The notes below the pieces were generated by a model. It had not been told where the DNA came from. It made no database searches and saw only the letters and a program-made list of their open reading frames with translations. From contig CM038214.1 of NCBI GenBank assembly GCA_021442155.1, positions 140,034,040 through 140,098,039 on the forward strand: a DNA stretch of 64,000 nt, written 5' to 3'. This document shows positions 12,260-23,640 of this stretch, one piece after another. Within the stretch, counting starts at the first letter, position 1, and every line of letters begins with the position of its first letter. The stretch is from Cymbidium sinense (Eukaryota; Streptophyta; Magnoliopsida; Asparagales; Orchidaceae). A program made the translations under genes and the position numbers.

Positions 12260-12548
12260 AGCCATTCTTTCATTTCTCCAGTTCCCATGAGAACCATCTT
12301 GCCTCTCGAGTAGTGGGATCCACCATCATATCCCCGATCTCTCTCTCTCTCTGCCACCACCACAACCTCCGTCGCTCCTCCCACCTCCATAACCACCACT
12401 ACTATGACCACCACCTCCATATCCACCAGCACTGCTAGATCCCCCACCACCATTGCGATAATCGAAGCCTGGACCTTTGCCTCCATGACTAGATCTAGAC
12501 TGATCCTGGTTGACAATGCTGTTCCTGTCGTCAAACTTTTTCCCATTC
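12260..12548 (-). pseudogene. GR-RBP 3' module, copy 2 (best preserved frame)
   Basis: On the - strand, reading begins at the satellite junction with an RRM tail (NGKKFDDRNSIVNQ) and runs into a Gly-rich tail with GGYGGGG, GGYGGGRSDGG and RERERS segments, open over most of its length; a frameshift near the C-terminal YDGGSHYSRG segment breaks it. The usual C-terminal stop is changed to a Trp codon, and the 3' UTR found in the other modules is absent here. In intact GR-RBPs the missing N-terminal part would supply RNP2 and RNP1 for RNA binding, so this is a fragment. It is preceded by the TTTAGCTTTTTAGG boundary word and followed by the conserved 75-bp flank. Confidence 0.82.
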
Positions 12549-13500
12549 TTAGGGTTTAGGTTTACATTTAGATTAATTAGGTTTTAGGGTTTAGGTTAAT
12601 TTTTTAATTTGTTTAGTTACTTTAGGTTTATGTTTAGGGTTTGGGGTTGAGGGATTAGGGTTTAGGTTTGGGTTTAGGTGGTTTAGGGTTTAGGGTTTGT
12701 TTTAGGCTTTTTTGTGGGGTTTTAGGTTTATACTTTTAGGGTTTAGGGCTTGTGGGTTTAGTGTTGCTTTAGGTTTTTTTAGGGTTGTAGGTTTATGGTT
12801 AGTGTTGGTGTTCAACATATATGGTTTTCTTAAATTAAGTAAATCAAGAGGTTTAAGTTTCTTTAGTTTATTTAGTTTAGGTTTATTTATTTTAGTTTAG
12901 GTTTTATTTTAGTTTATTTTTTTTAAGTTTATGTTTAGATTTAGGTTTTTTTAGTTGAGTTTTATTTTATTTTATTTTTTTTATGTTTTTATTTTTCATT
13001 TTAGGTTTAGGTTTAGGTTTTATTTTACTTTTTTAGGTTTATATTTTATTTTAGGTTTATTTTGGGTTTTATTTTAGTTTATTTTAGTTTATTTTATTTT
13101 ATTTAGCTTAGGTTTAGGTTTTATTTATTTTGGTTTCAATTATTTTAGTTTAGATTTAAGTTTATTTTTTATTTATTTTATTTTTATTTTAGGTTTAGGT
13201 TTTATTTATTTATTTTTAACATTTAGTTTTTAAGGTTTACTTTTTAGGTTTAAGTTTTTATTTTATTTTATTTTATGTTTAATTTATTTTTATTTTACGT
13301 TTATTTTTTTACTTTGTTTATGTTTTTTATACTTAGGTTCATTTTATTTTTTAGTTCAAGTTTTGTTTAATTTTAGTTTATTTTTATTAGTTTATTTTAT
13401 TTTATTTTCAAGTTTAGGTTTATGTTTTAGTTTACTCTTTTATTTTATTATATAGTTTTTATTTTATTTAGGTTTAGGTTTTGAGTTAATTTATTTTGAG
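12549..13500 (+). repeat. Post-module flank, TTTAGGG block, boundary motif and AT-rich block
   Basis: The order of the unit is clear here: flank (GATTAATTAGGTTTTAGGG, TTTGTTTAGTTACTTT) to about 12,625; TTTAGGG-like to 12,820; boundary motif AATTAAGTAAATCAAGAGG at about 12,833; then AT-rich DNA with TTTTTTAGTTGAGTTTTATT near 12,950. The open frame at 12,712-12,900 is a translation of this T-rich repeat. Confidence 0.85.
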
Positions 13501-14719
13501 GTTTAATTTAGATTTTAGGGTTTAGGTTTAGGTTTAGGTTGGGTCTAGGGTTTAGTTTAGGGTCAGGTTCAGGATTTAGGGTTAGTTCAGCTTGTGGAGG
13601 GTTTAGCCAGTTAGAGGGTTAACCAGGGTTTAGTTTAGGCTTTAGCCAGTTTTTAGGGTTTAGGGTTTGGGTTAGGTAGATTTAGGTTTAGGGTTTAAAG
13701 GTTTTTTAGGATGTAGGATTACTGTGGGTTAAGTTTAAGATTGATGGTGGTTTTATGGTAGGGTTTTGTTTTTTAAATTAAGTAAACCCATAGTTTAGGT
13801 TTATTTAATTTTAGTTTATTTTTTATTAACCTATGTTATTTTTTTTGATTTTGTTTTTATTTTTAGTTTAGTTTAATTATTTTAGGTCTATTTATTTTAG
13901 TTTAGCTTTTTTTTAGTATATTTTTAGGTTTAGGTTTAGGTTTATCCTTCATTTGTTTATTTTTTATTTTTATTTTATTTCTAAGTTTAGGTTTTATTTT
14001 TCAATTTTAGGTTTAAGTTTAGGTATTTGTTTTATTTTTTGGTCTGTTTAATTTAGTTTATTTTATTTATTTTAGTTTAGGGTTTAGGTTTAGTTTATTT
14101 TAGTTTTAGGTTTTGGTTTTCTTTATTTTAGTTTAGTTTATTTTAGGTTTATGTTTATTTTATTTTATTTAGGTTTAAGTTTTTTTTTTAGTTATTTTAG
14201 GTTTTTTTATCTATTTTTTTGGTTTATTTTTAGGTTTAGGTTTTATTTAGTTTTATTTTAGTTTTATTAGGTTTATTTTATTTTATTTTACATTTAGTTT
14301 TTATTATATTTAGGCTTTTCTTTGGGTTTATTTTATTTTTTTTAATAGTTTAGTTTTTTTTTATTTTATTTTTTATTTTAGGTTTAACTTTAGGTTTAGG
14401 TTTAGGTTTAGTTTAGTTTAAGTTTTGTTTAGATTTTATTTTATTATATTTATTTTATTTAGTTTTATTTATTTATTTTATTTTAGGTTTATTTAGTTTA
14501 GGTTTTAGTTTGGGTTTGTGGGTTTAGGGTTTAGGGTGGTGGTTTGGGTTTAGGGTTTAGGTTTGGGGTTTAGGGTTTAGGGTTGTAGGTTTTTGGGTTT
14601 AAGGTTTAAGGTTGTAGGTTTTGAGTTTTTAGGGTTTAAGGTTTAGGGTTTAGGGTTTAGGGTTTGGGTTTTAGGTTTAGGGTTTTGGTTTAGTTTTATG
14701 GTTTTATTTTTTTTTAATT
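13501..14719 (+). repeat. TTTAGGG/GC-shifted and AT-rich satellite
   Basis: A GC-shifted patch (13,535-13,770) precedes a boundary motif (AATTAAGTAAACCCATAG, about 13,776), then AT-rich DNA, then a strong TTTAGGG stretch at 14,520-14,700 that leads into the broken GR-RBP module. Confidence 0.85.
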
Positions 14720-14797
14720 ATTTTAACATTGAACAAATTTAGATTCAACTTTTTCCTTCGATTTTGCCAACCGTGTAACAAACCGTGTGTGAGGCAA
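14720..14797 (-). pseudogene. GR-RBP 3' UTR stub cut by block A
   Basis: About 70 bases match the far 3' UTR end of the other GR-RBP modules (GAACAAATTTAGATTCAAC, then ATTTTGCCAACCGTGTAAC against ATTTCATCAACCAAGTAAC elsewhere). The match ends at about 14,797, where block A sequence begins. The remainder of this module is not found on the other side of block A. Confidence 0.7.
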
Positions 14798-15734
14798 TCA
14801 AATGACCTGCAGCTATAAAGCCTGTGTTCTGATGTCTAGACTTTATACCCATTACCATTCAATCTTATATAAGTCAACACATGAATAGGGAAAGAGAACT
14901 CAACATTCATACACTTAATCTATAAGCACATTTCTTATTTATTTATAACTAGCATCATAACACATATTATTATTCATTTATAAGATTTTGAAAAATATCT
15001 TTGGATTTAATAGTGATAAAAGCCACATATATTAAATTAAATCAACACATGCAAGCTTACATAAAAGAAATCCATTTTATTTTACTTGATTTTGAAAAGA
15101 TGGATGCATGAATTAAATGACATACCAAATTTAACATGATTGGAAAGAGAACAATCAAATATAAGCATGTGATTCATTCAACCAAACTAGTTCTTAAGGA
15201 CAATCAAATCAAATAAGATTCTTTAAAGCAAACCAAAGCTTCTTTATTAATTAAGTTTTGGATTTGATTTGATTTAAAGAGGAGAAGGAAATCATCACTT
15301 GCTTTGTTAAACCCATTCCCACATTAGATTTAATTTAATTTAAGGAAATGTAATTAATTTGAGTTTATGGGTTGTTGAACCCTTAATTAGATGAATTAAT
15401 TACCCTTTCCTATGTCACCTTAAAGTAATTAATTAAATAATTAGGAGCCAACATGATATGCATGGAAAATAAACTTGCAATGATCCTAGGAAATAAAAGG
15501 GGTCTAATGCAATTGGCTCATGATTAATAGTTAATTAATTAATTACTACTACCATTTTCCCCACATGTGGACTAACCATAATGTCATTAAACTCCTTTAG
15601 GTTATTAAACACCTAAAGATCTACACCATGATTTTATTAATTAAGGTCTGATGTGATTATGATTTCAATTTGATTAAGTGATTTAATTAATTAGTTAAAT
15701 CTTAGTTAATTTTATTTTGGAAGCATACAATTGA
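14798..15734 (+). repeat. AT-rich upstream DNA shared by blocks A and B
   Basis: Matches 49,345-50,245 almost end to end, including GTGAGGCAATCAAATGACC at the start and a TTAATTAATTAATTAC stretch. A piece of it also occurs inverted at 59,290-59,640. Its position upstream of pol suggests LTR or leader DNA, but no second direct copy follows pol, so LTR status is unproven. Confidence 0.7.
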
Positions 15735-17039
15735 GGAAGCTTCATCTAGTGGAGACGAAGCCTTGTTGAGCAGCAATTGGATCAATTCCTCGACATTCGC
15801 TCGAAGGCTATGAACCAATGATTTGGAGCTCAGCTTTGATCAAAGTCTCACCTCTGGTGCTTGTGAAGCTTGGGAGATGATTCATTCTTGCTAACGAGGC
15901 CTGGAACGCAGTTAATTTGAGTTTCTGGAGAAATAGGGAAGTTATGTCGAAATGGGAGTGTCCTATTTGGGATGGATGGGAATGGAAATTTTAATCTAAC
16001 GAGCTTGGGAGGTGGAATGGCTCTGTGGTTGTCTTGGGTAGCTAGGCCTCTCAAGAATGATTTTTGTATGTATTTGAGTGGAAATTAGGGGGTGTATACT
16101 TTGGTTATGTTTGGCTCAATTTGACTCATTTAGGTCAAATTGGGTTAGGTTGGGTCAAGTTGATCAATTAGACAAATTATGTCAAATCAAGGGTTGGGAC
16201 AAGTTTATATGATCATTTGGGATGTTTTGGTACAAATTTTTTGGTTTAGTTTAGCTTATATTTGATTTTGGCTCATTTGAATTCATTTGGGTCAACTGGG
16301 TTAGTTGACCAATTTGACCAAATTATCCAAATTGGCTTGGGTTGGGTTTTGGTTTAGGTTAAGTTGACCAATTGAAGATGATTGTAGACTTTGGTTTCAA
16401 TTAATTTGGATTTATTTTGATTTAGGATAACTTGAACCTTTAGGTCAATTGTAGGTCAATTCAATTCCAATAAGCTTTGGTCAACTTCAATACTCAAATT
16501 TGCTATAAAATCAATTTGGTTTATATTTTGATTTGACCTAATTTGGTCTCTTAGATCAATTTGGGTCAACATGGGTCAAGAGGTCCAATTAGGTTTGGTT
16601 TGACTTAATTGAAGGTCAAGTCATTTTCAAATATTGATTTTGATTTGGCATGAATCATTAGTTTCAAGGGATTTGGCTTAGGTTGCAATTTGGCTAGTTT
16701 GGGTTCATATGGGTTAAGGGGTTGACTTAGTTTGACTCAATTTATGATAATTGATCAACCTAGGGTGATCATTAATCATGATGGGAGGTTTTCATGGACT
16801 TGGGTCAATTCAATTTGGGTAGAATTAAAACTTTGCTCAAATAGGTCAAATTGGCCACTTTGGGTCAAGTAGACCAATTGGGTTTAATTGGCTTGATTTT
16901 GGGTTGAGTTTGATTTAGTTGAGTTTATATATGGATTTGGAATTGATATATAAATTTCGATTGTAATTGGCTTCGGTTCAAATGGGTTTTTGTTCATTTG
17001 TCTTGGGTTCAACAAGTCTATTCTTGCAAACTTGGCCAA
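15735..17039 (+). repeat. Element leader DNA rich in GGTCAA/TTGACC words
   Basis: Matches 51,247-52,960 in block B, with about 370 bp missing at 16,125 relative to B. From about 16,090 the words TTGGGTCAA, GGTCAAATTGG and GTTGACCAA recur every few tens of bases. No conserved protein is visible. The segment ends near 17,030, where block B has about 0.8 kb more, including a protease remnant. Confidence 0.7.
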
Positions 17040-17104
17040 AGTTAAAAAAAAAGAAAATTAAAAAGAAAGAAGAAAGAGAAAAAGAAAATAAAGGAAAGTG
17101 GAAA
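17040..17104 (+). repeat. Purine-rich tract upstream of pol
   Basis: About 60 bases almost entirely A and G (AAAGAAAGAAGAAAGAGAAA type). Block B has an equivalent at 53,795-53,870. Because both lie upstream of pol, this is not the classical polypurine tract that precedes a 3' LTR. Confidence 0.7.
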
Positions 17105-18182
17105 TAGACTTGGAGGAGGAAGTGAAGCCTGATATTAGATTCCACCCACGTGCTACTCCATTCAAACATATGGGTAGGATGACCTAACCTCCACCAAGCA
17201 GAGGAAGAGTCCTCAAAGGCCCAGAGTGGAAAACCTCATTATTGGCCACCCAATAGAAGATATGTCCCAGCTATAAAGGAGTACACCTGCTATCCATATA
17301 GACTAAAAATCTAGTTCTTAGGATGAGTCTTATATGGTTAGCACACCAACTAGCTCTTTTCAATAGTAGATTCCCTTAGAGGTGACACTTGAGCTAGATA
17401 TTGATGAAGATCAGGCTCCAAACCAAAGCATAAGTGTATCCAAGTCTATATGTGAAATAGTTAGGCATCAATTGGGAACCTTAGCTGAGGGTTTGGTAGT
17501 TAAGGAAGCTCCTAAGTCATCCACAGGTGTGAAGACTTAGAGGTTCTTTCTAGGAGCATCTTCCTCAAGTCAAGAAGTTAATGTAGAAGTTGAGGATGAT
17601 TCATATAAAGATTTAATAGAATTACCTTTTGGTTGGTACTTGACTTATGTTCATAATTTAGAAAAGAAAGGGTTAATCCCACATACTTGGTCAAAGCAGA
17701 AGTTAGACTACTTCGAAAGAATATAGAAGAACAAATGCGAAAGCTCTCATTTAAGATTGGGACTAGGATTTGGTACTCTGGGTTCAGTTAATGATGATGA
17801 TTACTGCTTAGTCATCAACAATCACTTGGAACCTGATAGGTTCTTTTCAAATCACATTAACTCATATGAGGAGCTGTGCTTAGAAACTTCAAATGATCCA
17901 GATGATTTTGAAGTCATAGATGAACTGCCAGAGTTCGAAGAAGAGATCAAGTCAACCATCAACGACCTCAAGAAAATCAACTTAGAAACTGAAGAAGATC
18001 CATGCCCAATATACATCAATTCCTTTTTAAATAAAATTGAAACCAATGACTTAGTTAGGCTATTGACTGAGTTTAAGGACTACTTTGCATGGAGTTATGA
18101 AGAGATGCCTACATTGGCTTCTGACGTAGTGGCCCATAAACTTGCAATAGAGCCTACTACTAACCCTATCAAGCAAGCTCCT

Positions 18183-18780
18183 TGACATGTATGATTAAAC
18201 ATAGAACAACATGTCATTTTAAACTCAAGAAACTAATCTATGTTGGTAGCATTCGGGAAGAAAAATACCCTACCTGGTTAGCCAATGTTATCCCAGTTAA
18301 GAAAAAGAATGGCCAAATTTACATATGCATTGATTTTAGGGATTTAGGCAAGTCCGAAATATTAATTTCCACTACCAATCTGAGTCGATGGTGGACGCTC
18401 ATTGCCTCATTACGCTTCTATTTCATGGATGGCTTATATGGATATAACCAAACAAAGATGGCCCCTAAAGATGAAAGAAACACTACTTTTAGAATCCCGA
18501 TCATAATCTTTTGCTATAAGGTCATGCCTTTTAGTCTTAAAAAATTCGGTGCAACATACCAACGTGCTATGACTCGAATCTTTGATGAACTCATTCATCA
18601 TCAAGTCAAGTGCTATGTTGATGATCTCATCATCAAAAGCAGAGAAAAGGAAGACCATCTCTTTAACTTAAGAGTTGTTTTTGAGTAGTTAAGATAATTT
18701 AACCTTAAAATGAACCCCCTAAAGTGTGCATTCGGAGTAGCTTCATGAAAATTTGTTGGGTTTGTTGTCCGACATTAAGG
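18183..18780 (+). pseudogene. Reverse transcriptase domain remnant (block A)
   Basis: Landmarks in order: a WLANVIPVKKKNGQ segment, an IDFRDL segment, YGYNQTKMAPKDE, FRIP, MPFSLKKFGATYQRAM, the catalytic box CYVDDLI, and after two in-frame stops the downstream segment LKMNPLKCAFGV. The two Asp residues of YVDD are retained. Spacing fits the palm and fingers of Ty3/gypsy RT. There is damage between the IDFRDL and YGYNQ parts, where a short stretch is frame-shifted. Confidence 0.88.
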
Positions 18781-19029
18781 AATTGAAAACATCTGGAGAA
18801 GATCCAAGCGATGTTAGAAATGCCACCTCCTAAAAGATTAACTCAACTTAAATCATTCCAAGGGTGGTTGGCATATCTAAGATGCTTTATATCACACCTA
18901 TCGGGAAGATGTCAGCCACTCTCAGTACTTTTTAAAATGGATGCCAAGTTCAACTAGGATGATAAGTGTGAGCATTCCTTCGAAGAAATCAAGAATTACT
19001 TGATGACACCGTCAGTCCTAGTAGCCCCT

Positions 19030-19275
19030 ATCTAAGGCAAGCCCCTTATACTTTACACTGATTAGATGACTCCCTTGGTACTTTGTTGGTCCAAGTCAAT
19101 GACAAAGGGAAGGAAAACACACTCTACTATCTTAGTCATCGTCTAATCTCTGCTGAGGATAATTATCAACCCATTGAGAAGTATTTTCTAGCTTTAATCT
19201 TTGCATTCCAAAAGCTACAACACTACATGCTTCCTCATAAGGTGAACTTAATCTCTAAGATCAATCCAAGATAGT
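19030..19275 (+). pseudogene. RT-linked RNase H remnant (block A)
   Basis: Readable as DKGKENTLYYLSHRL, then AEDNYQPIEKYFLALIFAFQ and KLQHYMLPHKVNLIS. This is the usual Ty3/gypsy RNase H that follows RT, with the conserved Glu of PIEK. It is truncated at both ends by frame changes. Confidence 0.82.
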
Positions 19276-19474
19276 ATCAATGACATATGGAATGGAAGGT
19301 CACGATGATCCATTATCCTCTCATAGTTTGACATTATCTTTGTACCCCTCCGTGCGATGAAAGGACAAGCACTAGTGCATTTCTTAGCAGCACGCCCACT
19401 TCCTGTTGACTTTTTGCTTAGTGATGATCTCCCCAATGAACAAATCATGAACTTAGGGGATACTAGAATTCACC

Positions 19475-19985
19475 ACTTGAGATGTACTTTAATGGTTCAG
19501 CTTCCTCTCAAAGAGAAGAAGAACCATAATCTACTATTACAAGAAAGGTAGGGGGTAGGAATAGTTCTCTTAACTCCGGACCATGATGTGATGAGATTCT
19601 CATATCATCTATCCCACCCTTGCACCAACAGCGAAGCTGAATATGAGGCTCTAATTGTCGGTCTGGAGTTAGCCATTACTCTAAGCATCCAGAATATCAA
19701 CATCTTCAGGGATTCTCAACTAGTTATCAACCAAATCATTGGGTCCTACAAGGTTATAAAGCCCAAGCTCCATCACTATTATAAGTACACCATGGAGTTA
19801 TTGGCCCAAATCCTAGAGGTTACCATTTATAAAATTCCTTGAGGGGAGAACATTGTAGCCTATGATTTAGCCAAGCTTGCCAAGAAGTTAGCATGTACTA
19901 AGGATGAGTCCATTTCAATAAAGGTCCAAAATAGACAAGTCTTATCCTTATTGATATTGAACTCATCAAAAAGTACAATCTTGAA
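19475..19985 (+). pseudogene. Second, archaeal-type RNase H remnant (block A)
   Basis: Begins at MYFNGSASS, continues with GIVLLTPDHDV, TNSEAEYEALIVGLELA, DSQLVINQI, and ends near GENIVAYDLAKLA. A second RNase H of this kind between the first RNase H and integrase is the hallmark of the Tat lineage. The first catalytic position reads Asn (YFNG) where block B keeps Asp (YFDG); the Glu of NSEAEY and the Asp of DSQL are kept. Confidence 0.82.
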
Positions 19986-20169
19986 GGGGAGGTTTCCATT
20001 GCCAAGAAGGATGAGGAGTTAGATTGGAGGTAGCTATTCATGGATTACATAAATAAAGGTAAATTACATCAAGAGAAGTCCCAAGCACATCAGATGAAGT
20101 AGAGAGCACTTTCCTATAATATTTTGGATGGTGTCTTGTACCATTATCAATCATTTGTGGTTATGTTGT

Positions 20170-21085
20170 TTATACAAGAAAGAAGCCCGTAAGATCATGA
20201 CCGAGGTACACTCAGGATTATATGGTGTCGACTAATCCGGTTTGAAGATGAAAGCCAAGATCAAGAGACTAGGGTACTACTAGTCATCGATGATCAAAGA
20301 TTTTCATGTATACGACTAAGCGATGCCACCAATGTCAAATACATGATGTAGTCCTACACAGACCACCCAATATTCTACATCCTACATTGGCCTCATGGCC
20401 ATTTGAGTGTTGGGGTCCTGACATAGTGGGTCCGTTTGATCTTTCTTCTTCCAAGGGTCATTAGTCATCTTAGCATCACTACTTTTCCAAATGGGCAAAG
20501 GTTATTATGCTCGAGAGGTCATAACTTATGCATTTTTTTTTAGGAATCATATATGTTCGAGAATGAATTAAATTATATGATAATGGTGTTGCATTCAAGA
20601 GCATCAAGATCAACAACTTTGCTGGGAGACAGAGCATAGATTGGAGGTATTCTACTATCAACTACCCAAGGAAAAATAACATAGCAGAAGCATTCAACAA
20701 AACTCTCATCTAAGTACTAAAGAAGATACTTGATAACAACAAGCAACGGTGGCATGAGCAGTTAGTTGAAGCCTTATGGGCCTAGTGCACCACATATAGA
20801 ACTCAAACTCAGTCTACTTATTTCTCCTTAGTGTATGGGTTCGAAGTCGTTCTACCATTAGAAGTCTAACTCCCATCACTAAGGATAGTTATGGGTAGCA
20901 AGATCACAACAGAGTAGAACGCCAAGTTGTGGTTAGAAGAGCTCAAAAGTTTGGAGGAGAGACGCCTGCAGGCATGCAAAAACCTCAACTTGTATAAAGC
21001 TAAAATGATTCAATCACACAAAAAGTTTGTCCACAGAGAAGGCCTACCAGGAGGATCTTATCAGCTTATTAATCATAAGGGAGAG
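20170..21085 (+). pseudogene. Integrase remnant (block A)
   Basis: An N-terminal zinc-finger remnant (EVHSG, RCHQCQ) is followed by a core with WGPDIVGPF (first Asp), DNGVAFKS (second Asp) and AEAFNKTLI (Glu), then WHEQLVEALWA and FSLVYGFE, which are typical of Ty3/gypsy integrases. A C-terminal AKLWLEELKSLEERRLQAC segment is readable to about 21,070. Several stops break the frame. Confidence 0.85.
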
Positions 21086-23090
21086 TGCCCAATTATTCTA
21101 ATCAGCATGCTCTACTTAAAGAGATATTATAAATCATGTTTCAAAATAATTATCATTAATGAAAATTCCATTTTGAATTCAATCTCTTCCATGTTGAAAG
21201 TATTCTTATTTTACAAATCTACCATGATGTGTTTAGGGTAGGTGTAAGGAACCTGAGCGACATCCTATCCTTCATCATCACAATCCGAACACAAACTACA
21301 CACAAACATATAAAAGAAAAACATATCTTTTTTCTCGATTTTCTCTGAGTTGAGATAATGCCCCTAGCGGCACTCACTTAGTAGCTGCTCTTGGCCAGGC
21401 TGACATGCTATGCTACTAGTGTGCCACCCCAGTGGTCTTCTTGCTTTCGAGGATGTAAGTCTACTACACTTTCTTTCCTTACTTGGCCACTGCACACCGA
21501 TGAGCACCTTGTTAGTTTGGTAGGCCTTACTGTGTGGCCCATAAGCTACCTCATGTTGGCTTTGCTTAAGAGGATGTGAGTATGCTTTGCTTTCTTCTTG
21601 GATTAGCCTTCATGCACTAACTGGGTTGAATATATTTGAGGTTTAGGATAAGTCCTAGTGGCTATTTCCCTCCTAACTTCTTCAAGTTTGGGTCAAGTCC
21701 TTCCTTGGGGTTCCCTCTTTAGTAGTCACTCTAGGTCAGATAGCATTTGTCCCATCGATGATAGACTATCTCAATGATGTTAGCTTGGAAATTTGTAATC
21801 CTACATGATTTCTTTCCAAATTGATCATTGTACACCGACGAGCACCTTAGGTTGGTTGGTTCTCTCTATGCTGATGGATGCACCTTAGGTTGGTTCTTGC
21901 ACCTTAGGATATACACCACTCATGGAAAATGTAAGTCTACTATGCTTTCTCTTTAAGTTGGCCACTATACACCTATAGGCTTTCTCTTCTAGGGCTCAAG
22001 ATAATGCCCCTAGCAGTACCTCCCCTATGGGCACTATATTTGGATCACATCCTTTGTGACCACATTTTGACACTACCTAAGTTACCATCGGATTGGACAG
22101 TTCCCCTTTCATAATACCCACCCCTGTGATTAGAGAATCTATCTTGTGGATGTGTAGATTCTCCCTTATTCCAGCAAATCTGAGATAGGTCAAGGCTAGC
22201 ATAGTCCTTTTCAGTGTGGTCCCTCACACACCAACAAAGTCCACAGAGGTATTTAAATAAAATATATATTCACTTGTGGATTAGGAGGACACCCATATTG
22301 TTACCTTTTCGCAACGAGGTATCCTATCTTTATGGCGTCGCGAAAACTCCATATCGTAATCACCACTACTCTTGAGTTGATATAAGTCCCTAGACATTCA
22401 CTTAATAGTAGACCCTTAAGTCGTTTGATTTATACCAATAGGTCACCCCATCGCTTGTTCCCTACTTTAGAAGATGTAAGTCAACTATGCCTTCTTCTGC
22501 CGTTGTACACGAAAAGGCAACCCCTTAGGTTGGTTAGCTCTACCTTAGGGCCAGTAGACTATCCCTTTGGATTTGTAAATCTGAGATAGGACAAGTCTGA
22601 TATAGCCCCTTTTCAGTTGGTCCATTGCATACTAACAAGGCCAAAAAATTAAATCTATCAAATTTGACCAAGCTTAGATCTTCAGCAGATATTCCCTCAA
22701 TTTGAAATCAAACTACACCAAACAAACCATATCAAATCACATGAAATTAAGATAAAATTAATCTTGACTACTTTTGAGTTAGCATAAGTCCCCAGAGGCA
22801 TTCACTCTATAATCACCCTTGGTCAGGTTTGATTTATTGTGCATCCAACAGGTCACCTCAGCGGTTGTTCCTCTCTTTAGAAATGTAAGTCTACTACTTC
22901 TTCCTAGCATAGCCGTTGCACAATGAAAGGCAACCCCTTAGGTTGGCTAGCTCTACCCTGTAGCCAATACACTATCCCTTTGGATTTGTAAATCTAAGGT
23001 AGGTTAAAGCTCATATAGCCTCTTCTCAGTGGGTCCATCGTACATCGACTACGTCTATACATGAACTCAGATAAAATTAAACCCAATCTA
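21086..23090 (+). repeat. Post-pol DNA with internal roughly 400-bp repeats (block A)
   Basis: The words GTTGATATAAGTCCC and CATTCACT recur at about 21,355 (diverged), 22,376 and 22,778. Each is followed by AGATGTAAGTCTACTA-like words, a GGCAACCCCTTAGGTTGG segment and CCCTTTGGATTTGTAAATCT. The last two copies are about 400 bp apart. Block B has the same pattern at 57,845, 58,640 and 59,060. No protein is seen; an extended 3' UTR or LTR part is likely. Confidence 0.65.
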
Positions 23091-23640
23091 ATTTTTCCAG
23101 TGGAGTTAAATCATACCCTTGTCCCTAGTGGAGCCCCAAATCATATATAAATAAGTCAAGCAAACAAATTAAATTCAAAACCAACCTTTCTAGTGGAGCC
23201 AAATTAAACCAACTCCCACAGTAGAGTCTAAATAAAAGAAGTCCAACCAAACTCTTATCCCTAGTGGATACATCCCCAAAAAAATTATGAAATCAAACTC
23301 AAATCCCAATCGCTAGTGGATAGCTCGAACCTACTTCCCTAGTGGAAGGTTCATATACCAGATCCCTAGTAGACTCAAACCCATATCTCTAGTAGATATG
23401 CCTCCACATCAATTAAAATAAAACATATTAAAGTCAATTCGATCTTAATTCCTGGTGGTTTATAAATTTTTATCCACCACAGATTTTCTTTCCAAAAATC
23501 ATATAATCAAATCAAATTCAAACCTTATCTCCAGCAGATTTTCTTCTTCAATGCCCTTAATATAGACCCCTCACATGTCATGTCTAATGCATGTGTGATC
23601 CCTTAGCGGATCTCCCTCCATGTCCTTGACATGTAATTCT
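23091..23640 (+). repeat. CTAGTGGA micro-repeat region
   Basis: The core CTAGTGGA, or close variants such as CTAGTAGA and CCAGCAGA, recurs about ten times at irregular spacing of 30-70 bases between AAATCAAAC-type AT-rich words. No coding sequence is visible. Block B lacks an obvious full counterpart. Confidence 0.65.

Larger units (their letters stand above)
17105..21085 (+). pseudogene. Block A pol polyprotein remnant (Ty3/gypsy, Tat-type)
   Basis: Readable pieces in consistent order on the + strand: a linker with a 142-residue open segment (17,757-18,185) ending in the typical pre-RT region FKDYFAWSYEEMP; reverse transcriptase with YVDD; RNase H; a second RNase H; and integrase with a CHQC zinc-binding remnant and an Asp-Asp-Glu set. 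In a live element these copy element RNA into DNA and insert it. Stops and frameshifts occur throughout, for example TGA at 18,192, TAG at 18,686, TAA at 18,695, TAA at 20,711 and TAG at 20,915, all of which also occur in block B. It cannot encode a working protein. Confidence 0.88.

Noticed and set aside
12241..12546. 101-codon minus-strand open frame at GR-RBP copy 2
   Set aside because: It mixes the true Gly-rich frame with a shifted Val/Met-rich frame; the GR-RBP reading is annotated instead.
15848..16054. 68-codon minus-strand open frame in block A leader
   Set aside because: No motif, and the matching block B sequence does not keep the frame.
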